Origin: an archaeon
Lineage (GTDB): Archaea > Thermoproteota > Nitrososphaeria > Nitrososphaerales > Gagatemarchaeaceae
Assembly (NCBI GenBank): GCA_021786575.1
Contig: JAJYMY010000001.1
Location: forward strand, 124,001-188,000
Direction of reading: 5' to 3'
DNA length: 64,000 nt
Below, in pieces: positions 24,994 to 34,147 of the stretch. The translations under genes were made by a program, and so were the position numbers. The notes beneath the pieces were generated by a model. It saw nothing but the letters and a program-made list of their open reading frames with translations, did not search any database and had not been told where the DNA came from. How positions within the stretch are numbered: position 1 is the first letter of the stretch; the number at the start of each line of letters is the position of its first letter.

Positions 24994-25152
24994 TCATGGG
25001 AAACGTCCAGGCGGTGCACAAAAACCTTGCTCAGCGTCGCCAAGCCATACTGGCGCGTTGTCCCGCCCTTTGGTGTGACGTCTGCGAGGAGAATGCTGCG
25101 GCAGAGGTGCCCTCACGTCAATACAGACCGTTCAGCTGCAGCCCCTTCTGCC

Positions 25153-25923
25153 CTATCTTATGCTGTAGTCTGGCCTGATTCTAAGGTAGACCATCCCATA
25201 GAACAGGGCAATCAGTACAGCCGCAGTCGGGCCGTGGAAGCTCCTAACGAAGGCCTCGAACCCGTAGGAGTTGAGCCCTATGAGCCCGAAGGGACCGATG
25301 GGCGAAATCGACCCGAGGAGGAAGAGCCCTAGAATCCCCTGGAATATGACGATTACGGCCAGCACCCAGTAGAGCACTTTCGCCTCCAAGAATCTGGCGC
25401 TGAACAGCCAATCCTTCACTGTCAGCCTCTTTGTGGCGATCCTTGCGACCTCGAGGACGACGATTGCTATCCCGGTCGCTATTAGGAGCGTAGCGAACGT
25501 GGAGTGCAGGTTGAGGGCGAACGGGAGCGTCCCGCCTGTTATGAACTTCAAGGGGGTGAATATCTCTGGCGAAGCAATCATAGTACCAGTGAGGTAAGAC
25601 CCGCCTACTTCCAGCAGGAAGGCGATCTTCAACGCCATTTCAAGCCCTATCGTCTTGGTCACCGGAACCGGCTCGGCTGAAATCTTTCTTGGGACGAAGA
25701 ACCTGACCACGTAGTGTATAGCCATGAGTATGACTGCGATCAGATAGATGTCGGCTTCAAAAGAAAACGGATACCTGTAGACCGCGGTCTCGAAGGACGT
25801 CGCAGGGAGAACTACTCCTTCATAGAACACTCCCAGTGCTAGGATGAAAAGTCCCGAGATTGTCAGCCTTGTTTTTACCCAGCGCATCTGAACCGCAGTT
25901 TGAACTGCACTAGAAGAGTTCAT
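25153..25923 (-). CDS. Cytochrome-b-like integral membrane protein
   Basis: 256 residues, about six membrane helices, with His in helices at IHYVVRFF, ALNLHSTFATLLIATG and SFHGPTAAVLI, spaced as possible heme b ligands. No clear family name. Set between the cofactor genes and the oxidoreductase operon on the same strand, it could pass electrons from the exported molybdoenzyme into the membrane, but that is inferred. Confidence 0.55.
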   Translation of the reverse strand: MNSSSAVQTAVQMRWVKTRLTISGLFILALGVFYEGVVLPATSFETAVYRYPFSFEADIYLIAVILMAIHYVVRFFVPRKISAEPVPVTKTIGLEMALKIAFLLEVGGSYLTGTMIASPEIFTPLKFITGGTLPFALNLHSTFATLLIATGIAIVVLEVARIATKRLTVKDWLFSARFLEAKVLYWVLAVIVIFQGILGLFLLGSISPIGPFGLIGLNSYGFEAFVRSFHGPTAAVLIALFYGMVYLRIRPDYSIR

Positions 25924-26152
25924 TCCGACCTAACACGTTAGGTAAGACGGCTATTAAATCATTTTGAGTACCAGAATCTTGTCGCTGCAGCTCTGACGCT
26001 TCGTCGAATTCCACTTGTTTTGATTCGGTCGCAGTCAGACCGCCTTTGGCTCGTATTGGTGCATGCAAAGGCGTTGTGAGTCGCCCGAGAGTTCGGTAGT
26101 GTTGGTAGGAATACACTGATGATACCCCTTCCTTATGATGGCGATGCAAGGT

Positions 26153-26584
26153 CTAAGAGATGGAGAGCGATTTCGCTTTCCCGTCGTAGGTGACTTTGAA
26201 TTTGTCAAGGAACGACCTCCCTAGAACAATGTCATACGGCAACATAAGGGACGGCACCATCTCCAGGCAAACTGTGGTTACATCCTCAACCACAAGGGGC
26301 CCGATCGAAACTCGGGCCAACCTGATCAGGATTCCTCGCTCTATGCCTCTGAAGGATAACAGGTAGGGTGTCTTTTGTGGAAAGATTTCTCTCCATTCTC
26401 TGGCTCTGTTGGCGACATCAGAATATCCCAGATAGATAGCATCGTGGGCGAACATAAAGGAATGGGTAGAGTTGAAGTCAATCAACGCAGTCAACTCCCT
26501 AGCACGTTTACCCACCCCTTCAATTCGACATTTCACCAGCATGGGATCCTTCAGCGGGAACGTCAGTTTCTTGCTGCCAAACAT
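26153..26584 (-). CDS. Retropepsin-like fold protein, catalytic motif altered
   Basis: 143 residues. TALIDFNSTHSFM is where an aspartyl protease of the retropepsin type would have DTG/DSG, and the end has DIVLGRSFLDKFKVTYDG, the usual second part of the fold. Here the tripeptide is DFN, so activity is doubtful. It directly follows a similar gene (1 bp boundary), suggesting a tandem pair that may pair as a heterodimer. Confidence 0.6.
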   Translation of the reverse strand: MFGSKKLTFPLKDPMLVKCRIEGVGKRARELTALIDFNSTHSFMFAHDAIYLGYSDVANRAREWREIFPQKTPYLLSFRGIERGILIRLARVSIGPLVVEDVTTVCLEMVPSLMLPYDIVLGRSFLDKFKVTYDGKAKSLSIS

Positions 26585-26995
26585 TTAGCTCGCCATTGAA
26601 ATCCTGAGCAATTTGTGCGCCCAATCAAGTGTAACTGAAGTGTGCTTCAAAAGGCTCTGACCGATTACCGCCTCGAAGCCTACTTGCTGAGGAAGGTCTA
26701 CCGCGGCGAACTCCACTCGCTCGAAGGAGAGCCCACCTACTTCCACACTTCCGACTTCGAAAACTACAGTTCTATTGAAGCCACTCCCTGTAATCAGAGT
26801 CCGAGCGTTGGGTGGACCTACGGTCAAGTGCTGGAACGCCACCTCTGAGTGACCGAAGATGTATGCGTCTCCTTTTGGTATCACGCAGTATTCGTATACG
26901 GGGTTTACCAGGGCTCTATATTCTCGGACCTTAGAGTTAGTTCCCTTCACCCTGACAAAGACAGAAGGGAACCGTCCAAGTTCAACTTCTGTCAA
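26585..26995 (-). CDS. Retropepsin-like fold protein lacking the catalytic Asp
   Basis: 136 residues, similar in plan to the next gene: RALVNPVYEYCVIP aligns with the active-site loop but has Asn for Asp, and EAVIGQSLLKHTSVTLDW is the matching C-terminal part. Starts with TTG overlapping the stop of the small upstream gene (TTGA). Likely a binding or structural relative, not a protease. Confidence 0.6.
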   Translation of the reverse strand: MTEVELGRFPSVFVRVKGTNSKVREYRALVNPVYEYCVIPKGDAYIFGHSEVAFQHLTVGPPNARTLITGSGFNRTVVFEVGSVEVGGLSFERVEFAAVDLPQQVGFEAVIGQSLLKHTSVTLDWAHKLLRISMAS

Positions 26996-27237
26996 AGTAG
27001 CAGCGGATAAGGCGTCTCACCTGTGTAGAATATGCAGACTTCTTCGTACTTGACCAGACCAGACCTTAATCGATATCTGTCTACGTCTTGAGCGACTATT
27101 TTCCCCTTCGTTGGTTGGGAATTACTGTCCCGGGCAGTTACCACAATTGCGACCCACCGATCCTTGTACTTCGCGGAAATCTCAGGGATCGTAAGCTCTT
27201 CTTGCTCGTTCCCACCCTGAAGATGCCCTACGCTCAA
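26992..27237 (-). CDS. Small DUF5678-like protein
   Basis: 81 residues. ISAKYKDRWVAIVVTARDSN, then GKIVAQDVDRYRLR, resembles the short DUF5678 type often found beside retropepsin-like genes in archaea. First of the three coupled genes. Function unknown; the set may be unrelated to the molybdenum genes around it. Confidence 0.5.
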   Translation of the reverse strand: MSVGHLQGGNEQEELTIPEISAKYKDRWVAIVVTARDSNSQPTKGKIVAQDVDRYRLRSGLVKYEEVCIFYTGETPYPLLL

Positions 27238-27363
27238 ATCCCTCCACTCCAGATATGCAAAAATCGGTTCTTCATGGCACTCGAACCCTACAGTTTCGAG
27301 CCGTTACCGACCCTCACTAAGAGAACCTGGCCCGGCCTCGGTCACCAATGAGACAGCGCGCAC

Positions 27364-28377
27364 CTAGCTGAGCAGGGTCAGGGCCTTGCTCACGGCTCCC
27401 TGCGCCAGGAACACCCTGAACGAGTTCCCTGTGCCTGTCGTGAGTGGAGTGGCCCCCTCCACTGCCTTCGCCGCTGCCTCTTGAATCGTGCTGGTGGTGA
27501 GGCTCTGCCCGACGAGGTAGGACTCCGCAGCCGCTGCCCTGTGCGGTGAGACATCGACACCTCCTAACACCACGCTTGCCTTGGAGATAGTGCTGCCATC
27601 GTAGGTCAACACTACCGCCGCGCTCGCGAGCGCGAAGTCGAACGACTGCCTGGCGCGGACCTTGTACCATGCGCTCTGCGTGTTGGCGGGAGGTGCTGGG
27701 ACATGGATTTCTGTAATCATCTCGTTGTGCTGGAGGGAGTTCTCCTTCACCTTTCCTTCCACGATGGCTACTCCTGGCAGGAGCTGGCTGATGGGCATGT
27801 TAGTCGTGCCGTTCGGACCCTGAACGGTCACGTCTGCGTTGAGGGCAAAGTAAGCGACCGGAGTGTCGCCAGGGTTGACCGCGAAGGTGAGCCTGCCTCC
27901 GAAAATCGATTGGTAGTATCTGTTGTCGCCGAGGACACCGAAGCAGACGTTACCCCCGTTCTGCCAGCATGGGTAGTTGTTCCTTAGATACCAGCACCAG
28001 GTATCCTGAATCACGTCACCGGCTGCAGTCCCCTGGTTGCGGATTTGGGGCGCGGCCACAGTGTTTGCTGCCTGGCTAAGGACTGCGTAGTATTGGGCGA
28101 CATTTGAGTCAGACCCGATGTCGGCGATAGGAGTCGTAGCTCCTATCCTCAACCCGTCTGAGGCGCTGTAGTTGATATAATTCAGTGGTAGACTGGATAT
28201 GTCCACTACATATTGGGGCGTCTTGTACTTCACCCCGTTTTTCATCGTATAGAGGAGGTCCGTACCTCCTGCCATTATCCTCGCCTGGTCGCCGTATTGC
28301 GACAGCAGAGAGACCGCTTCCTCAGGCGTACTTGCCGTGAGGAGGCCGTATTTTGGTACTTCGTTGTTGCTACTCAA
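27364..28377 (-). CDS. paoB: Aldehyde oxidoreductase FAD-binding subunit (PaoB-like)
   Basis: Medium subunit of a xanthine-oxidase-family enzyme that moves electrons from the Mo/FeS subunits. 337 residues; FAD-binding motifs MAGGTDLLY and IRNQGTAAGDV; after them an insert with Cys128, Cys137 and Cys145, like the [4Fe-4S] insert of PaoB and HcrB, although I see only three cysteines where four are expected. No signal peptide, so it would ride out with the Tat-tagged small subunit. Last gene of the operon. Confidence 0.88.
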   Translation of the reverse strand: MSSNNEVPKYGLLTASTPEEAVSLLSQYGDQARIMAGGTDLLYTMKNGVKYKTPQYVVDISSLPLNYINYSASDGLRIGATTPIADIGSDSNVAQYYAVLSQAANTVAAPQIRNQGTAAGDVIQDTWCWYLRNNYPCWQNGGNVCFGVLGDNRYYQSIFGGRLTFAVNPGDTPVAYFALNADVTVQGPNGTTNMPISQLLPGVAIVEGKVKENSLQHNEMITEIHVPAPPANTQSAWYKVRARQSFDFALASAAVVLTYDGSTISKASVVLGGVDVSPHRAAAAESYLVGQSLTTSTIQEAAAKAVEGATPLTTGTGNSFRVFLAQGAVSKALTLLS

Positions 28378-28388
28378 TTTCCCACACC

Positions 28389-30821
28389 CTATGATGTCGT
28401 ACTCGCCGTAGTGCTAGACCCCCCGCTCGTGTTCGAGTTCATCCACTGGATTGCCGCCACTACATCCTCGATACGGACGGGAGTCTTGTGGAATCTGTAT
28501 CCGCCAAGAGCGTTGCTCAGGGCATTTATGTATGAGACATCTGCCGCGATTATAGTATTCTCTCCAATGCCGGTGGCACCATAGGGGCCGGTAGGGTCGA
28601 TATTTTCGATAGGAATCACATTAGGCGTGTCTGGATTTTCCATTATGGTAGGAATTTGGTAGTCGTGATAGTTGGGGTTGAGCCAACTTCCAGATGTAGG
28701 ATAGCCGGGCTTTACGGTGACGTTTTCGCTAGGGTCGACCAGCAGTTCTTCGAAGAACGCCGAACCAACCCCCATGACTGAGCCGCCCATCATCTGGTGG
28801 ATGGCACCCTTGTAGAAGATGGTCCTCCCGAGTCCAAGAGCGAAGGCGTAGCTTAGTACATGTACTACCCCCGTTTCGACGTCCACTTCCACCTGCGCCA
28901 TCCTTGCGCCGGTCGACCTGATTGCTACGTTGAACGGTATGTTCCACACTCCGAAGCCCTTTATCGAACTGGTGAGTAGCGCTGCTGCGTTGTTGAACGA
29001 AATGCTGTTCGAAGGGTTTGTAGTGTCATAGATTGTGTTGTTTCCAAATGCAAGGTTGTCTGGATTCGCTCCAAGTTGCTTCGCTACAATCGGGAACCAT
29101 TGGTTCTTCAAGTCCTCGACAGCATACAGGAGCGAGTGGGAGTTGTGAGTTGTTTGACTTCCCGCTGTGACACTTGAGTTCGTGGTGTAGTTTGTGTCGG
29201 ACTGTATTATTTTGACGTTAGCCAGCGAGGTAAGGCCGAGCGCCTCCGAGGCTAGGATTGGAAGAGTAGTGTTCCCCCCGGCTCCGTGGTCGGTCAGGCC
29301 CGAGAAGACAGTGACGGTCCCGTCAGGATCTACCTGAACCTGGGACGTGGATGGTGGGAAAGGAGCACCCTTCGCCGCGTTCTGGATACATACCCCCACG
29401 CCGACCCTCTTGGTCCCGTTGACGGAACTAGGGACGCCCCATCCTTTCCATAGGTTGTTCCAACCGAACGCCTGCATTACTGTTTGGAGTGCTTGTGGCT
29501 GCGCGATAGTTGAGTATGGTAACTTCGAGAAGGGGTCGGCCGCATTCGGGCCCTGTCTCATGTTTTTGAGTCTGAATTGAACCGGATCCATGTTCAGCCT
29601 GTGCGCCAACTCATCCATGGCTGATTCGAGAAGGAAGTGTCCCTGCTCCTCGCCTACACTTCTCATGGCTGAACCGTTCGAGTATGCATCCGTACTTACC
29701 GGGATGCTGTAGAAGCGCATGTTAGGACAGACGTAAGTGTTGTAGAAGTCCCCCACGGCGTCTGAACCCTGAGCACCACCTCGTCCCCCGACATTCGCTG
29801 TGCACACTGCGTCAATTGCAACGAGGGTGCCGTCGCTCATAGCACCGAGCCTGAAGCTCGCTGTGTATGGCCATCTGTTTGTTGTAGTACGTGCTTGCGT
29901 AAGTCTCGTATGGACGAACTTCACAGGTGCGCCCACCTTCTTTGCAAGGACTGCTGCAAGTATGTATTCTTCCCCGCTAACCTTGTTTCCCAGACCGTTT
30001 CCGAGGGCCCCTCCATCTTCGTAGCCACCCAGCGAGGTGCTGACCTCTACATCAGTAAGGGGAATCCCGAAGTAGCTCGCCAGCGAAGTCTGGACGAGCC
30101 ACGCCCATTGCGTGGAAGCTCGAACAGTGAGCGTTCCTCCTGACCAATATGCAACAGCCCCTCTCGGCAGAATCTCATAGTGTTGCTGTACCGATGTAGT
30201 GTATGTGTCTTCGTACACGACATCTGCGCTTGCCAGCGCCGAGTCAACATCGCCTAGGTTTAGGCTTAGTGTTCCAGACGTAACAGCGCCGTTCTCACCT
30301 ATTCCGCCGCCAGGCACATTGCCTCCTGGCCACAGTTGGGGTGCGTTCGCCTGAAGGGCATCTTGGGCGTGGAAGACATATGGGAGCTGTTCGTACTCTA
30401 CTTGGATAAGGTTCAGAGCGTCGACCACCTCGTTGGCAGTAGGTGCAGCGACCGCTGCCACTGGCTGACCTGGATAAAGTACTTCGCTGCTGACAAGTGG
30501 TGGATAGGCCCTGTCGCCAGAACCAAACATGGCACCAACTGGAAGATCAGACTCGACCAGTGTGACATAACCAGCGGCTTGAGCCGCACTGACGTCTATG
30601 CTCTTCACGATAGCGTGGGGGTGGGGTGCAACTAAGAACCCGGCATACCACATGCTACTCTGCCCAATGTCACTTGGGCGTATGTCAGAGGTGTATTTCC
30701 TCTGACCAGTAATCTTCGCATACAAGTCGCGTCTGACTACGGACGGATTACCCACCAAATTGAATTTGGCATTGGGATTCAGGTTGTTCAGACCACTGCT
30801 CTGAGGTTGAGTACTGCTCAT
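28389..30821 (-). CDS. paoC: Aldehyde oxidoreductase molybdopterin subunit (PaoC-like)
   Basis: Catalytic large subunit, 810 residues. Recognisable are the N-terminal aldehyde-oxidase domain (QPVAAVAAPTANEV), molybdopterin-binding stretches such as GLTDHGAGGNTTLPIL and the catalytic Glu754 in TGIGENTI. Ser/Thr-rich C-terminal tail of about 15 residues is odd. Substrate cannot be fixed: an aldehyde, aromatic aldehyde or purine-like compound is possible. Overlaps paoA by one base and precedes paoB by 11 nt. Confidence 0.9.
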   Translation of the reverse strand: MSSTQPQSSGLNNLNPNAKFNLVGNPSVVRRDLYAKITGQRKYTSDIRPSDIGQSSMWYAGFLVAPHPHAIVKSIDVSAAQAAGYVTLVESDLPVGAMFGSGDRAYPPLVSSEVLYPGQPVAAVAAPTANEVVDALNLIQVEYEQLPYVFHAQDALQANAPQLWPGGNVPGGGIGENGAVTSGTLSLNLGDVDSALASADVVYEDTYTTSVQQHYEILPRGAVAYWSGGTLTVRASTQWAWLVQTSLASYFGIPLTDVEVSTSLGGYEDGGALGNGLGNKVSGEEYILAAVLAKKVGAPVKFVHTRLTQARTTTNRWPYTASFRLGAMSDGTLVAIDAVCTANVGGRGGAQGSDAVGDFYNTYVCPNMRFYSIPVSTDAYSNGSAMRSVGEEQGHFLLESAMDELAHRLNMDPVQFRLKNMRQGPNAADPFSKLPYSTIAQPQALQTVMQAFGWNNLWKGWGVPSSVNGTKRVGVGVCIQNAAKGAPFPPSTSQVQVDPDGTVTVFSGLTDHGAGGNTTLPILASEALGLTSLANVKIIQSDTNYTTNSSVTAGSQTTHNSHSLLYAVEDLKNQWFPIVAKQLGANPDNLAFGNNTIYDTTNPSNSISFNNAAALLTSSIKGFGVWNIPFNVAIRSTGARMAQVEVDVETGVVHVLSYAFALGLGRTIFYKGAIHQMMGGSVMGVGSAFFEELLVDPSENVTVKPGYPTSGSWLNPNYHDYQIPTIMENPDTPNVIPIENIDPTGPYGATGIGENTIIAADVSYINALSNALGGYRFHKTPVRIEDVVAAIQWMNSNTSGGSSTTASTTS

Positions 30822-31531
30822 TACGCACTACCTCCCTGAAGATTCTGGGCTGCCGTTTGTATGCTTGCGATGATGCCAGCGTAGTTCCCACATCTGCAGA
30901 TATTCCCGCTCATGGCTGTCTTGATTTCATCCACGGTGGGGTTAGGATTGTTGAGGAGGAGGGCGGTCGCAGACATAATCTGTCCGGGCTGACAACCGCT
31001 GCATTGCCCGCCGTCTTCCTGTACCCAAGCTAGCTGCAGCGCGTTGAGGACCTTGCTCTCGTTGCTATTGGGGATGTTGTAACCCTCGACGGTGATTATA
31101 GAGTGGCCCACTGCACGGAAAGCCGGGTAAGTGCATGACATGTGGGGTACGTCGTCAATCAGGACTGTACACCCTCCGCACTCGCCTCTGTTGCAAGGCC
31201 TCTTAGTACCTATCAGACCAAGATAGTCGCGAAGCACATTGTTCAGCATGTCTCTAGGCTCAACACCAACTTGGTAGTTGGTCCCGTTTATGTTCAGCGT
31301 CACAGTCTGGGAAGCAAATGGGTCCGAATTCGACGTCGCAGGGACGCTCGCAGTCGGAGTCTCAAGCACAGTGGTGGTGTTTCCAGCGCTTAGGGCGATC
31401 CCACCCAAACCAACGACGCCAGCGGAAATCGCGCTCGTCTTCAGGAACGTTCTCCTATTCATCTTCGAGTCCAATGGCGTAGACTCATTTTCTTCAGCAC
31501 GGGATACCTCATTAGAACCCTCTTCTCCCAT
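30821..31531 (-). CDS. paoA: Aldehyde oxidoreductase 2Fe-2S subunit with Tat signal (PaoA-like)
   Basis: 236 residues. Twin-arginine motif NRRTFLK at about 25-31, followed by a hydrophobic stretch AGVVGLGGIALSAG, is the export tag. Two [2Fe-2S] clusters: CNRGECGGC... and CSGCQ...CRCG. The usual order A-C-B differs from A-B-C in E. coli. Export by TatA/TatC and the later subunits carried as a complex is the known PaoABC behaviour; extracellular orientation here is inferred. Confidence 0.92.
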   Translation of the reverse strand: MGEEGSNEVSRAEENESTPLDSKMNRRTFLKTSAISAGVVGLGGIALSAGNTTTVLETPTASVPATSNSDPFASQTVTLNINGTNYQVGVEPRDMLNNVLRDYLGLIGTKRPCNRGECGGCTVLIDDVPHMSCTYPAFRAVGHSIITVEGYNIPNSNESKVLNALQLAWVQEDGGQCSGCQPGQIMSATALLLNNPNPTVDEIKTAMSGNICRCGNYAGIIASIQTAAQNLQGGSA

Positions 31532-31552
31532 GCCTAACCCGTAAGGGTGGAC

Positions 31553-31560
31553 GGGTATAA
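31553..31560 (-). promoter_or_regulatory. TATA box of the pao operon
   Basis: The minus strand reads CTTTATAC about 26 nt upstream of the paoA ATG, giving a nearly leaderless transcript. Confidence 0.6.
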
Positions 31561-31567
31561 AGGGTTT

Positions 31568-32032
31568 GTTTGGATTGATGTCCCCCAGAACATACGAGGG
31601 GCCGGAGCCCCAGCGCGAAGGACTGGTTGAGGTTTCCTTGGTCGCCCCGGCAATTTCTCCACGTCATCGTTCGTTTGTCCTTCAAGCCGGGCATCGCCGA
31701 AACTTCTGTTGGCCCTTATGCGGAGTTACGCTGGTGCTCACAGAGGTTCGGTGCAACTATGGCACCAACCGTGGCGACGACCCCACGCATGGTAGCCAGA
31801 TCTTCCTTCGATGCCCCTTCGAGGGGATTGAATTCTTCAGTCCAAGGGTCAGCAGGCGCCTACGACGCGCTCTGCTACGAGCATCCCTAGGTTGCCTACT
31901 ACCCCATGCTCAACGGCGTCGAAGGATAGAAGAAAGCGGTGATAGCAGCCAAAGTCTTCCGCCTAAACTGTGGGTTCCCTCCACCCGGGCAGGGGGCAGA
32001 TTGAATAATGCTCTTTCCGAGTGCGGCGACAG
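31568..32032. other. Intergenic region with no recognised gene
   Basis: About 465 nt between divergent paoA and the SemiSWEET gene. Short open frames occur on both strands, but none has a convincing protein sequence. No tRNA or clear hairpin was seen apart from GC-rich inverted segments near 31590-31620. Confidence 0.4.
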
Positions 32033-32320
32033 ATGGTGGGGTACGCAGAGGCATTGGGCCTCGCGGCGGGCTTCCTAGTTGCATTGGGAATTGTTCCCCA
32101 GGTGGTCAAGGTATGGAGGTTGAAGGATGCGCATGAAATAAGCCTGACTTTCAATCTCCTTGTATTAGGAGGGACGGCGCTCTGGCTTGCCTACGGAATA
32201 TCACTCGGTCTGATCTCCGTAATCGCCTGGAACGGCGCCAATCTAGTTCTGTATCTGCTCTTGCTCACGGTAAAGCTTCGGTATGGGATGGGCGAGAAGG
32301 AGCAGCACATCCATTCCTGA
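32033..32320 (+). CDS. SemiSWEET (PQ-loop) sugar transporter
   Basis: 95 residues from ATG32033, three membrane helices with the PQ motif GIVPQVVKVWRLKDAHEIS. SemiSWEETs form dimers that pass sugars. Starts upstream of this at 32021 would only add four residues. Convergent with hflX. Confidence 0.9.
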   Translation: MVGYAEALGLAAGFLVALGIVPQVVKVWRLKDAHEISLTFNLLVLGGTALWLAYGISLGLISVIAWNGANLVLYLLLLTVKLRYGMGEKEQHIHS

Positions 32321-32350
32321 AGACCATGCACCAAAGTGTGGCGAAAGGGT

Positions 32351-33466
32351 TCATCGTGGAGTTCGGACAGGCGGCTCTTTGACGGGTTTCCTTGGGGCAG
32401 TCCTCTCGATGATCCTAGTCCTCAGCTGGTGCATCCCGTCCCCCCGCACCGCCGAGACCTTGACGGTGCTGTACTCCTTGAAGAGAGAATCTAGCTCCAC
32501 CTTGGCCCTTGCCTTGGCATCCAAGAGGTCGACCTTGTTAAGGACGACAAGTATCTTCGACGGGTCCACTTCGAGTTCGTCCAATGTCTCCCTGCAACTT
32601 CTCAATTTGATCCCAATACTCTCGGTCGACTCGCTGGCGTCGATCATCAGGAGGACGAGGTCGGCGTAGCGGAGTTCGTCCAGCGTAGACCTGAATGACT
32701 CCACCAAGTATGTGGGGAGTCTAGAGATGAAACCGACGGTGTCCGACAGGAGGAGCCTCCTCTTCGACTTCGCGAAGTTGACCATGCGGGTGGTCGTGGA
32801 AAGTGTGGTGAACAGGTGAGGCGACATCTCCTTCGACTCTGAGGTGAACCTGTTGAAGAGAGTAGTCTTACCGCTGCTGGTGTAACCAGCCAGGGAGACA
32901 AAGGGGACACCGAGCTTCTTCCTCTCCGCTGTGTGGAGGTTCCTCACAGTCCTAGTCTTTTCGAGCTTCTCCTTGATGAAACCCATCTGCCGCTTCAGGG
33001 TCCTGAACTTCACGTCGACCTCGTATTCCCCCATCCCCATGAACCCGGCCTGCTCTCCCTTCTTCGAGTGTCGGACCTCGTCCCTGGCCCTTGGAATCTC
33101 GTATCGGAGCTCCGCCAACTGGACCTGAAGCTTAGCTTCGGTCGTTGTTGCCCTCTTGGCGAAGATGTTGAGTATGAGCCTCTCTCTATCGACCACGCGT
33201 GCGTGCGTCATGCGAGAAAGGTTGTTCGCCTGGGCAGACGTCACGCTTTCATCGATGATAATCGTGTCTGATTTCGTATCTGCAACAATCACTTCAAGTT
33301 CCTGCGCTTTCCCAGAGCCGACGCCGTATTCGGACCTGATTATGTCCCTCTGGGTGACCACCTTGCCGACTTGATACCCTCCGGCCTTCGCAAGCTCCAT
33401 TATCTCGCGTTGTGCGAACTCGTCCTGGTAAGTGACCACCACGGCCCTGGTGCCAAAGTCGCTCAA
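32351..33466 (-). CDS. hflX: GTPase HflX
   Basis: 371 residues. N-terminal domain with GSGKAQELEVIV, coiled linker, then G domain: P-loop GYTSSGKTTLFN, G3 DTVGF and G4 NKVD. HflX rescues stalled ribosomes and binds the large subunit in bacteria; archaeal members are alike in fold. Confidence 0.95.
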   Translation of the reverse strand: MSDFGTRAVVVTYQDEFAQREIMELAKAGGYQVGKVVTQRDIIRSEYGVGSGKAQELEVIVADTKSDTIIIDESVTSAQANNLSRMTHARVVDRERLILNIFAKRATTTEAKLQVQLAELRYEIPRARDEVRHSKKGEQAGFMGMGEYEVDVKFRTLKRQMGFIKEKLEKTRTVRNLHTAERKKLGVPFVSLAGYTSSGKTTLFNRFTSESKEMSPHLFTTLSTTTRMVNFAKSKRRLLLSDTVGFISRLPTYLVESFRSTLDELRYADLVLLMIDASESTESIGIKLRSCRETLDELEVDPSKILVVLNKVDLLDAKARAKVELDSLFKEYSTVKVSAVRGDGMHQLRTRIIERTAPRKPVKEPPVRTPR

Positions 33467-33535
33467 CTAGTGATCGGACGCACCGGAGCCGCCCCGTAAA
33501 ACAGTTGCTCAGAGAGGTGGCGAGCCAACGTTGCC

Positions 33536-34084
33536 CTAGGCGCGGACCACAGCCGTCCCCATGCCATGGTCGCTATACTTTTGTTGGTATCCGCGGGAGA
33601 TGCCCAGACCCACAATCACATCCAAGAGCAGGAGCAGCCAGTAGATCTTGCTCAGGTTCCTGACGAACGCCTCGGCAAAGGTCGGGTTCGAGCTGCGCCT
33701 GGAGACCACCTTCAGCCTGAAGAGCTTCTTCCCGATGCTCGCCCCGGACGACGCCTCCATCAGGGCATTGTAGACGACGAACACGACCCCCCAGAGGACT
33801 GCCACGCCCCCGAACACGACCCCGAAAAACGCGGCACCTCCCGTGAACATGGCTGGGATAGCGATGACCGCCGTGATTATGCCTAGGACTGCGTAGACGA
33901 TGACATAATCGACTATCAAGGCTATCAAACGTTCGACCCAGTATTCCTGCGCCCTATGGTCCTTGGCGAGGGCGTCGATGCCGCTCATGGAGGAACCAGC
34001 TCCCTCGGCCCGGACGGCCGCCCCGCAGCTTGGGCAAAAAGTGGCTCCTTCAGGGAGCTCCTTCCCGCACTTGGCGCAATACAA
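33536..34084 (-). CDS. RDD family membrane protein with N-terminal zinc ribbon
   Basis: 182 residues: a zinc ribbon MYCAKCGKELPEGATFCPSC in the first 22 residues, then an RDD domain with AQEYWVERLIALIVDYVIVY and three or four membrane helices. Role unknown. Lies on the same strand after hflX. Confidence 0.85.
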   Translation of the reverse strand: MYCAKCGKELPEGATFCPSCGAAVRAEGAGSSMSGIDALAKDHRAQEYWVERLIALIVDYVIVYAVLGIITAVIAIPAMFTGGAAFFGVVFGGVAVLWGVVFVVYNALMEASSGASIGKKLFRLKVVSRRSSNPTFAEAFVRNLSKIYWLLLLLDVIVGLGISRGYQQKYSDHGMGTAVVRA

Positions 34085-34147
34085 GGGACCTTATGCACCG
34101 CCGCTTGTACCTGCTACATCCCATTTATGGGTTGACCCCCTAACCAA

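Noticed and set aside
23575-25332. 585-codon plus-strand frame
   Set aside because: Shadow of moaE, moaD and moaA, caused by high GC content.
25910-26149. Minus-strand 79-codon frame
   Set aside because: Overlaps the cytochrome-b-like gene start and shows no protein-like pattern.
31627-31890. Small plus-strand frame in the pao upstream region
   Set aside because: No family match or promoter, odd composition.
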